A program made the translations under genes and the position numbers. This document shows positions 27,158 through 37,302 of a stretch of 57,064 bases of DNA, piece by piece. The stretch's first letter is position 1, and each line of letters starts with the position of its first letter. Source of the DNA: Burkholderiales bacterium (GTDB taxonomy: Bacteria; Pseudomonadota; Gammaproteobacteria; Burkholderiales; Casimicrobiaceae). Where the stretch lies: assembly GCA_031270015.1 (NCBI GenBank), contig JAISYH010000021.1, forward strand, positions 1-57,064, read 5' to 3'. Below the pieces are notes generated by a model, which saw only the letters and a list, made by a program, of their open reading frames with translations, had not been told where the DNA came from and ran no database searches.

Positions 27158-28279
27158 TCAAAGATAAACCAGCGATAGCCGATAACCGCTGGCGTCGTCC
27201 AGCGCGGATTCCATCGATAAGTTGATGACAACGTCGCTATTTCCTGATAAACCGCGATCGATCACCTGTTGATCGACAAGATAATCTTTCGACGTGAAAT
27301 AACGTCGCCCCACGACTCTATTTTGAGCATTGGTAAAATCGAGTTGCAAATCAGGATAAGCGACTACGCCATCGTTCCGATTGCGGACGGTCGCCGTCAA
27401 CGTCAATCGTTGCGGTTGATCCGGCGCGGAGAATAAATCCGACGCTTCGATAATCACCGCGTTTATGTCTTGGTAAGGATTGACGCGGCAATTCAATATC
27501 TTGCAGCTCTGCGTCAGAAAAAGTTTGGTTTCGGGGTAGTGGTACGCCAGCGAATCGCGGAAGTAAATCGTGGTTTGCGCCCACAACGAAAGCATCAATG
27601 CGGAAAAGACAAAGGCATAGAAAAGCGGGCGCGCCCATGTTGGTAAGCCAAACTTTGTCCATAAGGTAAGCGCCGGAGCATCAAGTACCAACGCCAGCGG
27701 CGCGGCACCTTCCTTCTTTTTGCTTCTTTTGCGCTCGGGATGGGAATGCTCCGCTACGCTGGAGGAAATTTGGGAGGGAGACACGCTATAGTCGGACGCG
27801 CCACTTTGTCCGGTACGTATGGATATCGGCGGCACTTTGTTGATGGAATCGTCTTCCAGCGACAACGGCGTAACTAACGGAGTCGCCCGCAAAATCGTCG
27901 GCTTGGCTATCGGTTCTTTTACGGGTTCTTTTGCTAACTCTTTCGCCGGCTTGTCCGCATCGGTGGGCAAGCGGGCGGCGGACATCCCTGACTCGATTTT
28001 GACGCTACTGCCAGAAGGTTTTTTATCCCGCGCCGCGTCGGGGAATGTTCCCGCCGGAACGGAAACGAAATCGCGCAAAGTCATGGTTTCACGCTGCGCC
28101 GGTTCCATTCCGGGCGCCGGAAGGCGATGTCCCGCCAAATCGACCAACGAGCTGTATGCATTGAACACCGCTCGACAGCGTCCGCAACGCACTTGACCGT
28201 CGCGCAACGTCAACTGTTGCGGGGTGACCCGAAACGTTGTGTTGCATTGTGGACAGCGAGTATATTTTGGAACGCTCAT
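27158..28279 (-). CDS. Zinc-ribbon and DUF3426 membrane protein
   Basis: A 373-residue protein. The N-terminal MJ0042-type zinc ribbon is 'RCPQCNTTFRVTPQQ...VRCGRCRAVFNAY' (two CxxC knuckles). A low-complexity Lys/Pro/Glu linker follows, then a membrane helix near residue 225 ('PLFYAFVFSALMLSLWAQ') and the periplasmic DUF3426 domain ('LTLTATVRNRNDGVVAYPDLQL'). This protein follows prmA in many betaproteobacteria; function unknown. Start ATG 28279. Confidence 0.85.
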   Translation of the reverse strand: MSVPKYTRCPQCNTTFRVTPQQLTLRDGQVRCGRCRAVFNAYSSLVDLAGHRLPAPGMEPAQRETMTLRDFVSVPAGTFPDAARDKKPSGSSVKIESGMSAARLPTDADKPAKELAKEPVKEPIAKPTILRATPLVTPLSLEDDSINKVPPISIRTGQSGASDYSVSPSQISSSVAEHSHPERKRSKKKEGAAPLALVLDAPALTLWTKFGLPTWARPLFYAFVFSALMLSLWAQTTIYFRDSLAYHYPETKLFLTQSCKILNCRVNPYQDINAVIIEASDLFSAPDQPQRLTLTATVRNRNDGVVAYPDLQLDFTNAQNRVVGRRYFTSKDYLVDQQVIDRGLSGNSDVVINLSMESALDDASGYRLSLVYL

Positions 28280-28348
28280 AAGGATGACAGGATACCGCTA
28301 TGACTGAGGCGTGTCAGCTTTGAATGCGAACAATCGGTCAGAAAACCA

Positions 28349-29248
28349 TTATTTTTTAGGCGCGCCCGCCAATAATACCCAACCGTCGTCCTCCTGCCAT
28401 ACTCGAATATCGAACCATTCTCGATAACACTCGATCATTTCGTCTTGCTGCGCGGATAAAATGCCGGAAAGGATAATATTTCCATTCGGGTTGACGCGCG
28501 CAGCGAGCAATGGCGCGAGAACAAGCAGAGGATTTGCCAAAATATTGGCAATTACTAAGTCAAATCGGCCTTCAGGTAGCGCGTTCGGCTCGACGAAACG
28601 CGCCGCCAACTGGTTGAGCGCCGCGTTTTCTCTACTTGCTAATAATGCTTGCGGGTCGATATCTGTGCCATAGGCGTCACCTGCGCCGAGCAGACATGCC
28701 GCCAGCAAAAGAACGCCCGAACCACAGCCATAATCTAACACGCTTTTTCGAACCAGCGAATGATCGCACAACCAACGAAGACACAATCTTGTCGTTGGGT
28801 GTGATCCCGTACCGAACGCTAGACCCGGATCGAGACGAAGAACATGATGAGCTTCTTCCGGCGGCTGCGACCATGTCGGCACGATCCAAAAAGTATCGGT
28901 GATTTTGATCGGACCAAATTGCGCCTGCGTTTCACGTACCCAGTCACGCTCGGCAACCGGCGCGTATTCGATCACCGGCAAGGGTAGATCATATTTCGAA
29001 GCAAGCGTCACCATCAACGCATCGAGCGTTTTCGCGTCGGCGCCGATCGGAAACAACGCGGTAACACGCGACACCGCCCATAGCGCCATCTTGGGCGCGC
29101 CCGGTTCACCATATTGCGGCGTTTCCAGATCGGTATCCAAATTCGGATCGGAAAGCTCGACGGACAAAGCACCATGCGCGAGCAACACATCCGACCACGT
29201 TTCGGCGTGCGAAAAAGATGCCTCGAAACGCAATAACCAATAACTCAT
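28349..29248 (-). CDS. prmA: Ribosomal protein L11 methyltransferase
   Basis: A 299-residue SAM methyltransferase that trimethylates L11. N-terminal substrate domain 'WLLRFEASFSHAETWSDVLL'; SAM motif I 'VLDYGCGSGVLLLAAC' with 'GTDIDPQALLASRENA'; the NPP-like 'VIANILANPL'. I chose ATG 29248; an upstream TTG at 29263 would overlap the accC stop. Last enzyme gene of the aroQ-accB-accC-prmA series. Confidence 0.93.
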   Translation of the reverse strand: MSYWLLRFEASFSHAETWSDVLLAHGALSVELSDPNLDTDLETPQYGEPGAPKMALWAVSRVTALFPIGADAKTLDALMVTLASKYDLPLPVIEYAPVAERDWVRETQAQFGPIKITDTFWIVPTWSQPPEEAHHVLRLDPGLAFGTGSHPTTRLCLRWLCDHSLVRKSVLDYGCGSGVLLLAACLLGAGDAYGTDIDPQALLASRENAALNQLAARFVEPNALPEGRFDLVIANILANPLLVLAPLLAARVNPNGNIILSGILSAQQDEMIECYREWFDIRVWQEDDGWVLLAGAPKK

Positions 29249-29259
29249 GCACGAGCGCG

Positions 29260-30636
29260 TCAATCGCTTTTGAGCTGCTTCATGCGCTCTTCGATATAGT
29301 GAATCGAAAAATCCCCGCGCACAAAATTTTCGTCAAGCAATAATTGTTGATGTAATGAAATATTGGTCTTGATCCCATCGACCGCCATTTCCGAGAGCGC
29401 AACCAACATACGGGCGATCGCTTGATCGCGGGTGTCGCCATAAGCAATGATTTTGCCAATCATCGAATCGTACTGCGGCGGCACAAAATAATTGTTATAA
29501 ACGTGCGAATCGACGCGAATCCCCGGTCCGCCCGGCGCGTGATAAAAGGTAATTCTTCCCGGCGACGGCGTGAACGTTTCTGCGTCTTCGGCGTTAATCC
29601 GGCACTCAATGGCATGCCCGCGCCGAACGATGTCACGCTGGCGGATTTGCAACCTGCGCCCTGCCGCGATTTTGATTTGTTCCTGCACGAGATCAATACC
29701 GGTAATTTCTTCAGTGACCGGATGTTCGACCTGTATCCGGGTATTCATTTCGATGAAGAAAAACTCGCCATCCTGATAAAGGAACTCGAAAGTTCCGGCG
29801 CCGCGATAACCGATTTTACGGCAGGCTTCCGCGCAACGATCACCGATACGCGTCAATATCCGTGCCGGGATATTGACCGCGGGCGCCTCCTCTATGATTT
29901 TTTGATGGCGGCGTTGCAACGAACAATCGCGGTCGGAAAGCCAAATGGCGTTTTTGTACGCGTCAGCAAGCACTTGAATTTCGATATGACGCGGCGTATC
30001 AAGGAAGCGCTCCAGGTAAACCGTAGGATTGCCAAACGCGTTTTTCGCCTCCGTGCGCGTCAGCAAGACCGCGGGAAGTAACGCCGCTTCGGTGTTGACT
30101 ACCCGCATACCGCGTCCGCCGCCGCCGCCTGCCGCCTTGATGATAATCGGATAACCAACTTCTTTGGCAATACGCACAATTTCTTTGGGCTCTTCTGGAA
30201 GAGAGCCCTCGGAACCCGGCACACAAGGCATGCCGGCTTTTTGCATGACCGCTTTGGCATTGATTTTATCGCCCATCATTCGGATGGTTTCCGGTTTAGG
30301 TCCGATAAAGACAAAACCGGATGATTCGACTTTTTCGGCGAAATCGGCATTTTCCGAAAGGAATCCGTAACCAGGGTGGATGGCTTGCGCGTCGGTGACT
30401 TCCGCTGCGGCGATGATTGCCGGAATGTTGAGATAACTGAGATCGGGCGCGGGCGGACCAATGCACACCGATTCGTCAGCAAGACGCACATACTTGGCGT
30501 CTTTATCCGCTTCCGAATGAATGGCGACGGTTTTAATACCCATCTCGCGGCAAGCGCGCTGAACGCGCAACGCAATTTCGCCGCGATTGGCGATTAAGAC
30601 TTTTTCAAACAACTGGGGTTTTTTTCGGACGCTCAC
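29260..30636 (-). CDS. accC: Biotin carboxylase subunit of acetyl-CoA carboxylase
   Basis: A 458-residue ATP-grasp enzyme that carboxylates biotin on AccB, first step of fatty acid synthesis. '[18 protein letters not shown]', '[14 protein letters not shown]', '[13 protein letters not shown]' and '[16 protein letters not shown]' are all intact. No ATG exists at the expected place; GTG 30636 has GAGGA at good spacing and gives a short N-terminal extension over E. coli AccC. TTG 30654 is an alternative. Follows accB after 81 bp. Confidence 0.95.
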   Translation of the reverse strand: MSVRKKPQLFEKVLIANRGEIALRVQRACREMGIKTVAIHSEADKDAKYVRLADESVCIGPPAPDLSYLNIPAIIAAAEVTDAQAIHPGYGFLSENADFAEKVESSGFVFIGPKPETIRMMGDKINAKAVMQKAGMPCVPGSEGSLPEEPKEIVRIAKEVGYPIIIKAAGGGGGRGMRVVNTEAALLPAVLLTRTEAKNAFGNPTVYLERFLDTPRHIEIQVLADAYKNAIWLSDRDCSLQRRHQKIIEEAPAVNIPARILTRIGDRCAEACRKIGYRGAGTFEFLYQDGEFFFIEMNTRIQVEHPVTEEITGIDLVQEQIKIAAGRRLQIRQRDIVRRGHAIECRINAEDAETFTPSPGRITFYHAPGGPGIRVDSHVYNNYFVPPQYDSMIGKIIAYGDTRDQAIARMLVALSEMAVDGIKTNISLHQQLLLDENFVRGDFSIHYIEERMKQLKSD

Positions 30637-30717
30637 GCGGAGTTCCTCAAGCAATACGTTGACGACGCGCCGGAAAATTCAAATATTTTCATGGGCAAAA
30701 TCGTCGAAGTTGAAAAA

Positions 30718-31161
30718 TCATTCGATGACGAACAGCGGCTGACCAAATTCGACGGCGGCGCCATTTTCCACCAGAATCGCTTTGATGACGCCAGCGCGAT
30801 CGGCGTCGATTTCATTCATCAGTTTCATCGCTTCGATGATACACAGTTGATCGCCTTCTTTGACTTGGCTGCCGACTTCGATGAACGGTTTCGCGCCAGG
30901 TGACGATGCGCGATAGAACGTACCCACAATCGGGCTGGTGATAGTATGCCCTTTCGGCTCAGCTTGCGCCGGAGGCGGCGGCGTCTCAGCAACGGGGACT
31001 GCGATTTGTTGCGGTGGCATCGGCGCGTAGACTGGCATCGATACGGGCGCAGGTGATGCGCGGGTAATACGCACTCTTTCTTCGCCTTCCTCAATTTCGA
31101 TTTCGGCGATACCGGATGCTTCAACTAGTTCGATCAAAGTTTTGAGTTTACGTAAATCCAT
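30718..31161 (-). CDS. accB: Biotin carboxyl carrier protein of acetyl-CoA carboxylase
   Basis: 147 residues: N-terminal '[18 protein letters not shown]', a Pro/Ala-rich linker (about 35-68), and the biotinyl domain with '[11 protein letters not shown]', Lys113 being biotinylated. Start ATG 31161, 4 bases after the aroQ stop. Forms the acetyl-CoA carboxylase pair with AccC. Confidence 0.96.
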   Translation of the reverse strand: MDLRKLKTLIELVEASGIAEIEIEEGEERVRITRASPAPVSMPVYAPMPPQQIAVPVAETPPPPAQAEPKGHTITSPIVGTFYRASSPGAKPFIEVGSQVKEGDQLCIIEAMKLMNEIDADRAGVIKAILVENGAAVEFGQPLFVIE

Positions 31162-31165
31162 AATG

Positions 31166-31645
31166 TCAGCTTTGCAGATAGTCCAATGCGCGCAACATTG
31201 CGTATTCATAGCCGCGAGCACCCAGTCCATAAATCCCGCCGAACGCCTTGTCGGACAACATAGAATGATGGCGAAACGTTTCGCGCGCATAGATATTGGA
31301 TAAATGAACCTCGATATAAGGCAACGCAACGGACAACAACGCATCACGTAAAGCGATGCTGGTATGCGTCCATGCGCCCGGGTTGATGATAAAAAAATCG
31401 ACACCTTGCTCTGGAGCGGCATGAATGCGGTCGATCAACGCGCCTTCGTGGTTGCTTTGGAAAGATTCACATTGCGCGCCCCTTGTCTCCGCCAGACGAC
31501 GAAGCTCTTGGTCAAGATCAACAAGTGTCATTCGCCCATAAATTTCTGGTTCTCGTTTCCCAAGCATATTAAGATTAGGTCCGTGCAAAACCCATATCAG
31601 CGGACGTTTATCTGATTTAGGTGAAGAAGAAATATTGGCAGCCAT
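31166..31645 (-). CDS. aroQ: 3-dehydroquinate dehydratase, type II
   Basis: 159 residues; third step of the shikimate pathway. '[19 protein letters not shown]' holds the catalytic loop with Arg and Tyr, '[16 protein letters not shown]', '[17 protein letters not shown]' with the catalytic His, and '[11 protein letters not shown]'. Begins an operon with accB. aroE for the next shikimate step lies upstream in the same direction but 334 bp away. Confidence 0.96.
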   Translation of the reverse strand: MAANISSSPKSDKRPLIWVLHGPNLNMLGKREPEIYGRMTLVDLDQELRRLAETRGAQCESFQSNHEGALIDRIHAAPEQGVDFFIINPGAWTHTSIALRDALLSVALPYIEVHLSNIYARETFRHHSMLSDKAFGGIYGLGARGYEYAMLRALDYLQS

Positions 31646-31979
31646 AAAAATGATTCGATGATTTCGTATGAAGTAATATATTCGCTGAAAATGTATCTAT
31701 CTTTTCACAAAATACTGCTATTGTAAACTAAAATACATTATCGTCGAAAAACACCCTCCATATGTCGTCTGCGCAAGAAATCCGGCGTTTCGAGAAAAAC
31801 AGAAACAAAAGATTCATTCCCTGAAAGGAAAATATTGCCGCTATTTAGCGACAAAATCGATGAAAAAGCAAGAAAATTTTTCTTTCCTGAAACGTGTTTT
31901 CCCTTAATTTTGTTTATTTGTCTTTATTTTTCGTAACAATTGCCGAAATGCGCCTAAATATGCTCAATGTTTTTGTCGC
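31646..31979. other. AT-rich intergenic region, aroE/aroQ
   Basis: 334 bases without a convincing gene. It is AT-rich with short direct repeats of GAAAA type. It must contain the aroQ-operon promoter on the minus strand (TTTACA near 31725 is a candidate -35), but no clear -10 partner or riboswitch is seen. Confidence 0.4.
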
Positions 31980-32837
31980 TCATGGACGGAAAGCACGCAA
32001 TTCGATTAAGGACGCATGGCTATGTAAAGAAGTAGTATCAGGGAAAACGCCATGCCAAATAAGAAAGCTTTCCGCCGCCTGTTCGATCAACATACCCAAA
32101 CCGTCACAATATCTTGTTTTTCCATATGTTTTTACCCAACGTAGAAAAGGTGTGTCATCGGGCATATACATGAGATCGTAAAAAAACGTGTCCGGCATGG
32201 TCGTTGGCATTTTCCACAGCGACTCAGCATCTTTCCAAATGCGAGCGCTGATCGCGTTGATGATGAGATCGAACGGCTCATCCGGCAGACTTTTCAAAGA
32301 GGACAAAACGGCAATTTTCCCGTCATCAGCAAACCGTTCTGCTAACGCTTGTGTTTTTTGGGGTGTTCGATTGTAAAGCCAAAGTAATCGTGGCTTCTGC
32401 GCTAACAACGGTTCAAGGATTCCAGCAGTCGCACCGCCCGCGCCATAGATAAGAATACGCGCATTTTGCGCCGATCGCCCCCATTGCCGCTCAAGATCAC
32501 GAACAAAGCCGATTCCGTCAGTATTGTCCGCACGCCAACCATCAGTGATTTTGCTCAATGTATTCCCCGCGCCAGCTTTTTGGGCGCGTGGCGCAGCCTC
32601 ATCCGCGAAAGACAATGCAAAATCTTTGAACGGGGCGGTGACGTTAAGCCCCGCACCACCTTGCGCAAAAAATTGGAGCGTAGTTTTCCGAAAATCCGCA
32701 CCGTCTTCTGAAACCGCCGCGCTAATCCGTTGATAAAAAAGCGGAATGCCGGTGAGGCGAGAAAACGCTTCGTGAATCTGCGGTGAAAGAGAATGCCCGA
32801 TAGGATTCCCGATGACGCCGTAACATTGCGGTTGCAT
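31980..32837 (-). CDS. aroE: Shikimate dehydrogenase
   Basis: 285 residues. 'YGVIGNPIGHSLSPQIHEAF' is the substrate site; 'GLNVTAPFKDFA' includes the catalytic Lys (family NVTxPxK); 'DNTDGIGFVRDL'; NADP loop 'ILIYGAGGATAGILEPLL'. Reduces 3-dehydroshikimate. Start ATG 32837; 23 bases after the stop of the upstream DUF4124 gene. Confidence 0.95.
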   Translation of the reverse strand: MQPQCYGVIGNPIGHSLSPQIHEAFSRLTGIPLFYQRISAAVSEDGADFRKTTLQFFAQGGAGLNVTAPFKDFALSFADEAAPRAQKAGAGNTLSKITDGWRADNTDGIGFVRDLERQWGRSAQNARILIYGAGGATAGILEPLLAQKPRLLWLYNRTPQKTQALAERFADDGKIAVLSSLKSLPDEPFDLIINAISARIWKDAESLWKMPTTMPDTFFYDLMYMPDDTPFLRWVKTYGKTRYCDGLGMLIEQAAESFLIWHGVFPDTTSLHSHASLIELRAFRP

Positions 32838-32860
32838 GACAGATTTATACCACCTTACGT

Positions 32861-33514
32861 TTATTTTTTATCGGGCTCTCTCCGCTGCGCCTCGTTTCCT
32901 AGACGTTCTTTTTCCATAGCTTTGAGTTCGCGCCAGCGTTTTTTGTCTTCATCGTATTTTTTAGTGATTTTGCTTTTTTCTTCCATGTAGCGCCGAACGG
33001 TATTACGGCGATTGGACAAATCATTTTTTACAGATTCCAATTCGCCTTCAGGTAATGCTTCCCCGTTGCCCTTTCGCTCCAGCAGACTCTTTTGCCGCTC
33101 TTCCAACTGCGCGATTACCGCCCACATGGATTGAGCCTGCGCGTCGAGAACGACCAAAGCGCGATCCCGCGCCAAATCAATATCTTCTTCGCTGAGATAG
33201 GAAAACAATAAAGCGCGATCTCGGTATTCTTTTGGGGAAGGCCTTTGCTGCGCTTGTTTTTTGGCATCTTCTTCCGCTTGGCGTTGCCGTTGTTCAAACA
33301 TCGCCGCCGATTCGATACGCTTGATTTCTCTGCCTTGCTTGTCAAGTACTGTTTTTTCGCTTTTTTGCGCACTCGGCGGAATCTTGTCCGAGTAATGAAC
33401 TACGCCATTTTCATCGGTCCATTTATATGTTTCGGCAGCCGAAACCATACCGACGCTGATCAAGATCATCAGTGCCACGGAAATAGGATTTGCCCACTTC
33501 GAAAAAATTGTCAT
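32861..33514 (-). CDS. DUF4124 domain periplasmic protein
   Basis: 217 residues: signal peptide ending 'GMVSAAE', then the DUF4124 motif 'YKWTDENGVVHYSDKIPP' and a long charged, helical and probably coiled-coil region rich in Arg/Glu/Lys to the end ('RREPDKK'). The family is common in betaproteobacterial envelopes; function unknown. Likely co-transcribed with aroE. Confidence 0.85.
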   Translation of the reverse strand: MTIFSKWANPISVALMILISVGMVSAAETYKWTDENGVVHYSDKIPPSAQKSEKTVLDKQGREIKRIESAAMFEQRQRQAEEDAKKQAQQRPSPKEYRDRALLFSYLSEEDIDLARDRALVVLDAQAQSMWAVIAQLEERQKSLLERKGNGEALPEGELESVKNDLSNRRNTVRRYMEEKSKITKKYDEDKKRWRELKAMEKERLGNEAQRREPDKK

Positions 33515-33634
33515 TAAAAATCAGGGCTTCCGAAATAAGTCGAATGAAATGAGCAGCATTTATTATGCCATATTTGTCGCGTTATCATTTGTTTGATCAT
33601 TTTCTCACAATAAAAGATTCAATAAAACCACGAT

Positions 33635-33653
33635 TGGTTTATAGAATAAACCA
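33635..33653. repeat. Inverted repeat upstream of xth
   Basis: A perfect 8-bp inverted repeat, TGGTTTAT/ATAAACCA, with a 3-base centre, 46 bases before the xth start in a divergent promoter region. Operator-like; regulator unknown. Confidence 0.4.
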
Positions 33654-33698
33654 TCAAGCGATGGTAGTCTTATCAATTTTCTCAAACAAAGCTAGAAG

Positions 33699-34490
33699 AT
33701 GAGAATCATTTCTTTCAATGCTAACGGCATCCGCTCCGCCGAGCGCAAGGGGCTTTCGCGTTGGCTTGGCAAAGTCGCGCCAGATGTATTATGTATCCAA
33801 GAAATCAAAGCTGGATATGACGACATCCCGCAGACGATGCTTCCGCCTGTGCTTGTCGATATCAAGCAAGCCGTTTTCGAACCGGCGGAGAAAAAAGGCT
33901 ACAGTGGCGTCGCTTTATTGGCGTCGAAACCGTTTGATATGCGGCGCGGTTTCGGCAGCCCCGAATTTGATCGAGAAGGACGTTACCTCCAAGCGGATTT
34001 CGGCAATTTGTCGGTCGTGAGCGCTTACTTTCCTTCCGGTTCAAGTGGAGAGGAACGGCAAAATGCCAAATATCGTTTTTTGGAAGCGTTTTTGCCGCAC
34101 TTGAAGAAGTTGATCGCAAAGAAAAAAAACGTTGTCGTATGCGGCGACATCAACATCGCGCACAAGGAAATCGATCTGAAAAACTGGAAATCGAACCAAA
34201 AAAATTCCGGTTTTTTGCCCGAAGAACGCGCTTGGCTGGATCGCATGTTCGCCGAAACAAAACTAGTCGATGTTTTCCGACGGCTCGATCCGCGACCCGA
34301 GCAATACACTTGGTGGTCGAATCGCGGTCAGGCATGGGCGAAAAACGTCGGTTGGCGGATCGACTACCAACTGGCGACACCCGATATCGCCGAGCGCGCC
34401 CGCGCCGCCGTCATTTATAAAGACGAACGCTTTTCCGATCACGCGCCGCTCATCATCGATTACGATTTCGCCCTGAAGTCCTCCTTATGA
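33699..34490 (+). CDS. xth: Exodeoxyribonuclease III
   Basis: 263 residues of the EEP nuclease family: 'MRIISFNANGIRSAERKG', 'VLCIQEIKA' (metal Glu), 'VVCGDINIAHKEIDLKN', 'GWRIDYQLAT' and the terminal catalytic 'FSDHAPLIIDY'. An AP endonuclease and 3'-5' exonuclease of base excision repair. Its last 4 bases overlap the ABC-F gene. Confidence 0.95.
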   Translation: MRIISFNANGIRSAERKGLSRWLGKVAPDVLCIQEIKAGYDDIPQTMLPPVLVDIKQAVFEPAEKKGYSGVALLASKPFDMRRGFGSPEFDREGRYLQADFGNLSVVSAYFPSGSSGEERQNAKYRFLEAFLPHLKKLIAKKKNVVVCGDINIAHKEIDLKNWKSNQKNSGFLPEERAWLDRMFAETKLVDVFRRLDPRPEQYTWWSNRGQAWAKNVGWRIDYQLATPDIAERARAAVIYKDERFSDHAPLIIDYDFALKSSL

Positions 34491-36406
34491 TTCGCCTTGA
34501 TTGCCTGACCCTGATGCGCGGCGCGCGTGTATTGCTGGAAGATACGTCGCTGACGATCCATGCTCGCCAGCGCGTCGGCATCATTGGGGCAAACGGTTGC
34601 GGAAAATCCAGCTTGTTCGCGTTGCTGAAAGGTGAAATTCTCGCGGAACGCGGCGATATCTTCCTCCCGCCGCGCGCGGTACTGGCACATGTGGCACAGG
34701 AAACGCCGTCGCTGTCATCGTCGGCGTTGGCGTATGTGCTCGACGGCGATCGAGAATTACGGGAAATCGAAAACGCAATTGTCCGCTTACAACAAAAAAA
34801 CGCAGATGATCACGGGCAGGAACTTGCCGAATGGCATCACCGCTACGAAGCGATAGGCGGATATGCCGCCCGCGCCCGCGCATCCGAGTTGCTGGCGGGT
34901 TTGGGTTTCGCGCACAGGGAACATGAACGTTCCGTCGATTCGTTTTCGGGGGGGTGGCGAATGCGGCTCAATCTTGCGCAAGCATTAATGTGCCGCAGCG
35001 ACGTTTTACTGTTGGACGAACCGACCAACCATCTCGACCTCGACGCGGTAATTTGGCTCGAAGATTGGTTGCGTCGCTATCCCGGAATGTTGTTGCTGAT
35101 TACGCATGACCGTGATTTTCTCGATAATGTCGTCAATACCATCGTTCATTTTGAGCGGCAAACTCTGAAAAGTTATCGCGGCAATTACGCGCAATTCGAG
35201 CGTGAACGAGCAATCGCGTTGGCGAATCAACAAGCAACTTACGAAAAACAACAGCGAACCATCGCGCATATGCAGCGTTTCATTGACCGTTTTCGCGCCA
35301 AGGCGACGAAAGCGAAACAGGCGCAAAGCCGCCTGAAACAATTGGAAAAAATGACGCGAATTTCCGCCGCGCATATCGACAATCCGTTTTCGTTTTCCTT
35401 TTCGCCCAGTGACGCGCACTCAAAACAATTATTACGTATCGAGCAAGGTACGTTGGGGTATCGTGACAGCGATCAAACAAAAACCGTGCTGACCAATGTC
35501 GAATGCTCGATCTTGTCCGATACCCGTATTGGCTTACTCGGCGTCAACGGCGCGGGAAAATCGACGCTGATCAAATCATTGACGGCGCATTTGCCATTGC
35601 TTTCGGGAACGCGCCACGTCGCGCGCGACTTACGCATCGGTTATTTTGCGCAGCATCAGCTCGATACACTTGATCCAGAGGCATCCGCGCTCTTGCATTT
35701 GCAACGTATCGACCCGCAACAACGCGAACCAACATTACGTAATTTTCTCGGTGGTTTTGCGTTTCACGGCGATCATGCGACACGGATGGTCGCTTCCTTT
35801 TCTGGCGGCGAACGAGCGCGATTGGCGTTGGCGCTAATTGTGTATCAGCGTCCGCAATTATTGATTCTCGACGAACCAACCAACCATCTCGATATCAACA
35901 TGCGTGAAGCGCTGATTGAAGCATTGCAAGAATATAACGGCGCGTTGCTTGTTGTCGCCCATGATCGTTATTTGCTCTCGGCAACCGTCGATGTGTTCTG
36001 GCTGGTCGATCAGGAAACCGTCACGCCATTCGACGGCGATCTCGACGATTACCGCGAGCGCGTCCTCTCCCGCGCGCGCGCTCAAGCGGCGCCGCAAAAT
36101 ATCACCGAAGAAGAACCGGCGATCACCCGCAAAGAGCAAAAGCGACAAGAAGCCGAAATTCGCCGACAACGCGCGCCGCTGATCAAAAAACAAAAAGAAG
36201 TCGAAACGCAATTGGAACGATGCTCCGCCGAACTCGCGGCGCTGGAACGATGGATGGCATCCCCCGAGGCGTATCACGACGACGCCAAAACGCAGCTTGC
36301 CGAAATATTGAAAGAAAGAAGTTCGTTGACGCAATACATCGAACGACTCGAAAAAGAATGGCTGACTCTGGCGGAGACGGCAGAGCGGATTTCCGATACG
36401 ATTTGA
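34487..36406 (+). CDS. yheS: ABC-F ATPase, YheS-type
   Basis: A 639-residue soluble protein with two ABC domains: 'GIIGANGCGKSSLFALLKGE' and 'GLLGVNGAGKSTLIKSLTAH' P-loops, 'SFSGGWRMRLNLAQAL' and 'SFSGGERARLALALI' signatures. The linker (P-site tRNA-interaction motif) has 'RFRAKATKAKQAQSRLKQLE'. A basic coiled-coil C-terminus is present. Length and N-terminus fit E. coli YheS closely. ABC-F proteins bind the ribosomal E site to rescue stalled translation. Confidence 0.92.
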   Translation: MIRLDCLTLMRGARVLLEDTSLTIHARQRVGIIGANGCGKSSLFALLKGEILAERGDIFLPPRAVLAHVAQETPSLSSSALAYVLDGDRELREIENAIVRLQQKNADDHGQELAEWHHRYEAIGGYAARARASELLAGLGFAHREHERSVDSFSGGWRMRLNLAQALMCRSDVLLLDEPTNHLDLDAVIWLEDWLRRYPGMLLLITHDRDFLDNVVNTIVHFERQTLKSYRGNYAQFERERAIALANQQATYEKQQRTIAHMQRFIDRFRAKATKAKQAQSRLKQLEKMTRISAAHIDNPFSFSFSPSDAHSKQLLRIEQGTLGYRDSDQTKTVLTNVECSILSDTRIGLLGVNGAGKSTLIKSLTAHLPLLSGTRHVARDLRIGYFAQHQLDTLDPEASALLHLQRIDPQQREPTLRNFLGGFAFHGDHATRMVASFSGGERARLALALIVYQRPQLLILDEPTNHLDINMREALIEALQEYNGALLVVAHDRYLLSATVDVFWLVDQETVTPFDGDLDDYRERVLSRARAQAAPQNITEEEPAITRKEQKRQEAEIRRQRAPLIKKQKEVETQLERCSAELAALERWMASPEAYHDDAKTQLAEILKERSSLTQYIERLEKEWLTLAETAERISDTI

Positions 36407-36489
36407 TTTCGTTCGGAGATAGAAATCTATTGACGATTCGAATTTGCGCGCGGATACTATATTATTAGACTACTGATCTTTATGGAAAA

Positions 36490-37299
36490 ATGTATTTACA
36501 GAGTAAGTATATGTCGATCACTAAAAATATGATAAAAAAATATTTGAACAAGATAGTTTGCGGAGATTGTTTGGATATCATGAAAAAGATGCCGAGCAAT
36601 TTTGTCGATTTGGTTGTAACTTCTCCACCATACAATCTAAAAAACTCGACAGGCAATGGCATGAAACCTTGTACGACTAGCGGGAAGTGGGCGAACGCCG
36701 CGTTGCAAAACGGCTACAGCCACTATGATGACAATATGCCGCACGATAAATACGTAGAATGGCAGCGAAATTGCCTAACCGAAATGTTTCGTTTAATAAA
36801 AGACGACGGCGCAATTTTTTATAATCATAAATGGCGTGTACAAGATGGACTGCTGCAAGACAGACAAGACATCGTAAGCGGTTTTCCGGTACGACAAATT
36901 ATTATTTGGAAGCGAAAAGGGGGAATTAATTTTAATCCGGGATATTTTTTACCAACTTATGAAGTTATTTATCTGATCACAAAACCAGATTTTCGGCTTG
37001 CCCCAAAAGCCAATGCCTTTGGCGATGTTTGGGAGTTTACGCAAGAAATGAAAAACGGGCACCCCGCCCCATTTCCCGTTGCCTTGGTCGATAGGATCGT
37101 TCGCTCGACGCGCGCGCAAATTATTTTGGACCCATTCATAGGAAGCGGGACGACTGCTGTTGTCGCAATGGGATTAAAACGGGATTATATTGGTATTGAA
37201 TTGTCGCCGGATTATTGTAGAATGGCAGAACAAAGAATCGCTAAAAACAGAAAACACAGCGAATTATCTCAATTTATAGTTCCTTCTCTTTTCGACTAA
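36490..37299 (+). CDS. DNA methyltransferase (likely m4C, companion of an MvaI/BcnI-type enzyme)
   Basis: A 269-residue beta-class amino methyltransferase: target motif 'TSPPY' at residues 44-48, before the SAM motif 'LDPFIGSGTTA' near residue 217 and 'YIGIELSPDY'. SPPY is frequent in N4-cytosine enzymes. The adjacent endonuclease remnant is of the MvaI/BcnI family, whose members cut CCNGG-type sites, so a CC(W/S)GG-like target is inferred. The first ATG (36490) and ATG 36511 are both possible starts. AT-rich relative to its neighbours, suggesting transfer. Confidence 0.85.
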   Translation: MYLQSKYMSITKNMIKKYLNKIVCGDCLDIMKKMPSNFVDLVVTSPPYNLKNSTGNGMKPCTTSGKWANAALQNGYSHYDDNMPHDKYVEWQRNCLTEMFRLIKDDGAIFYNHKWRVQDGLLQDRQDIVSGFPVRQIIIWKRKGGINFNPGYFLPTYEVIYLITKPDFRLAPKANAFGDVWEFTQEMKNGHPAPFPVALVDRIVRSTRAQIILDPFIGSGTTAVVAMGLKRDYIGIELSPDYCRMAEQRIAKNRKHSELSQFIVPSLFD

Positions 37300-37302
37300 A
37301 AT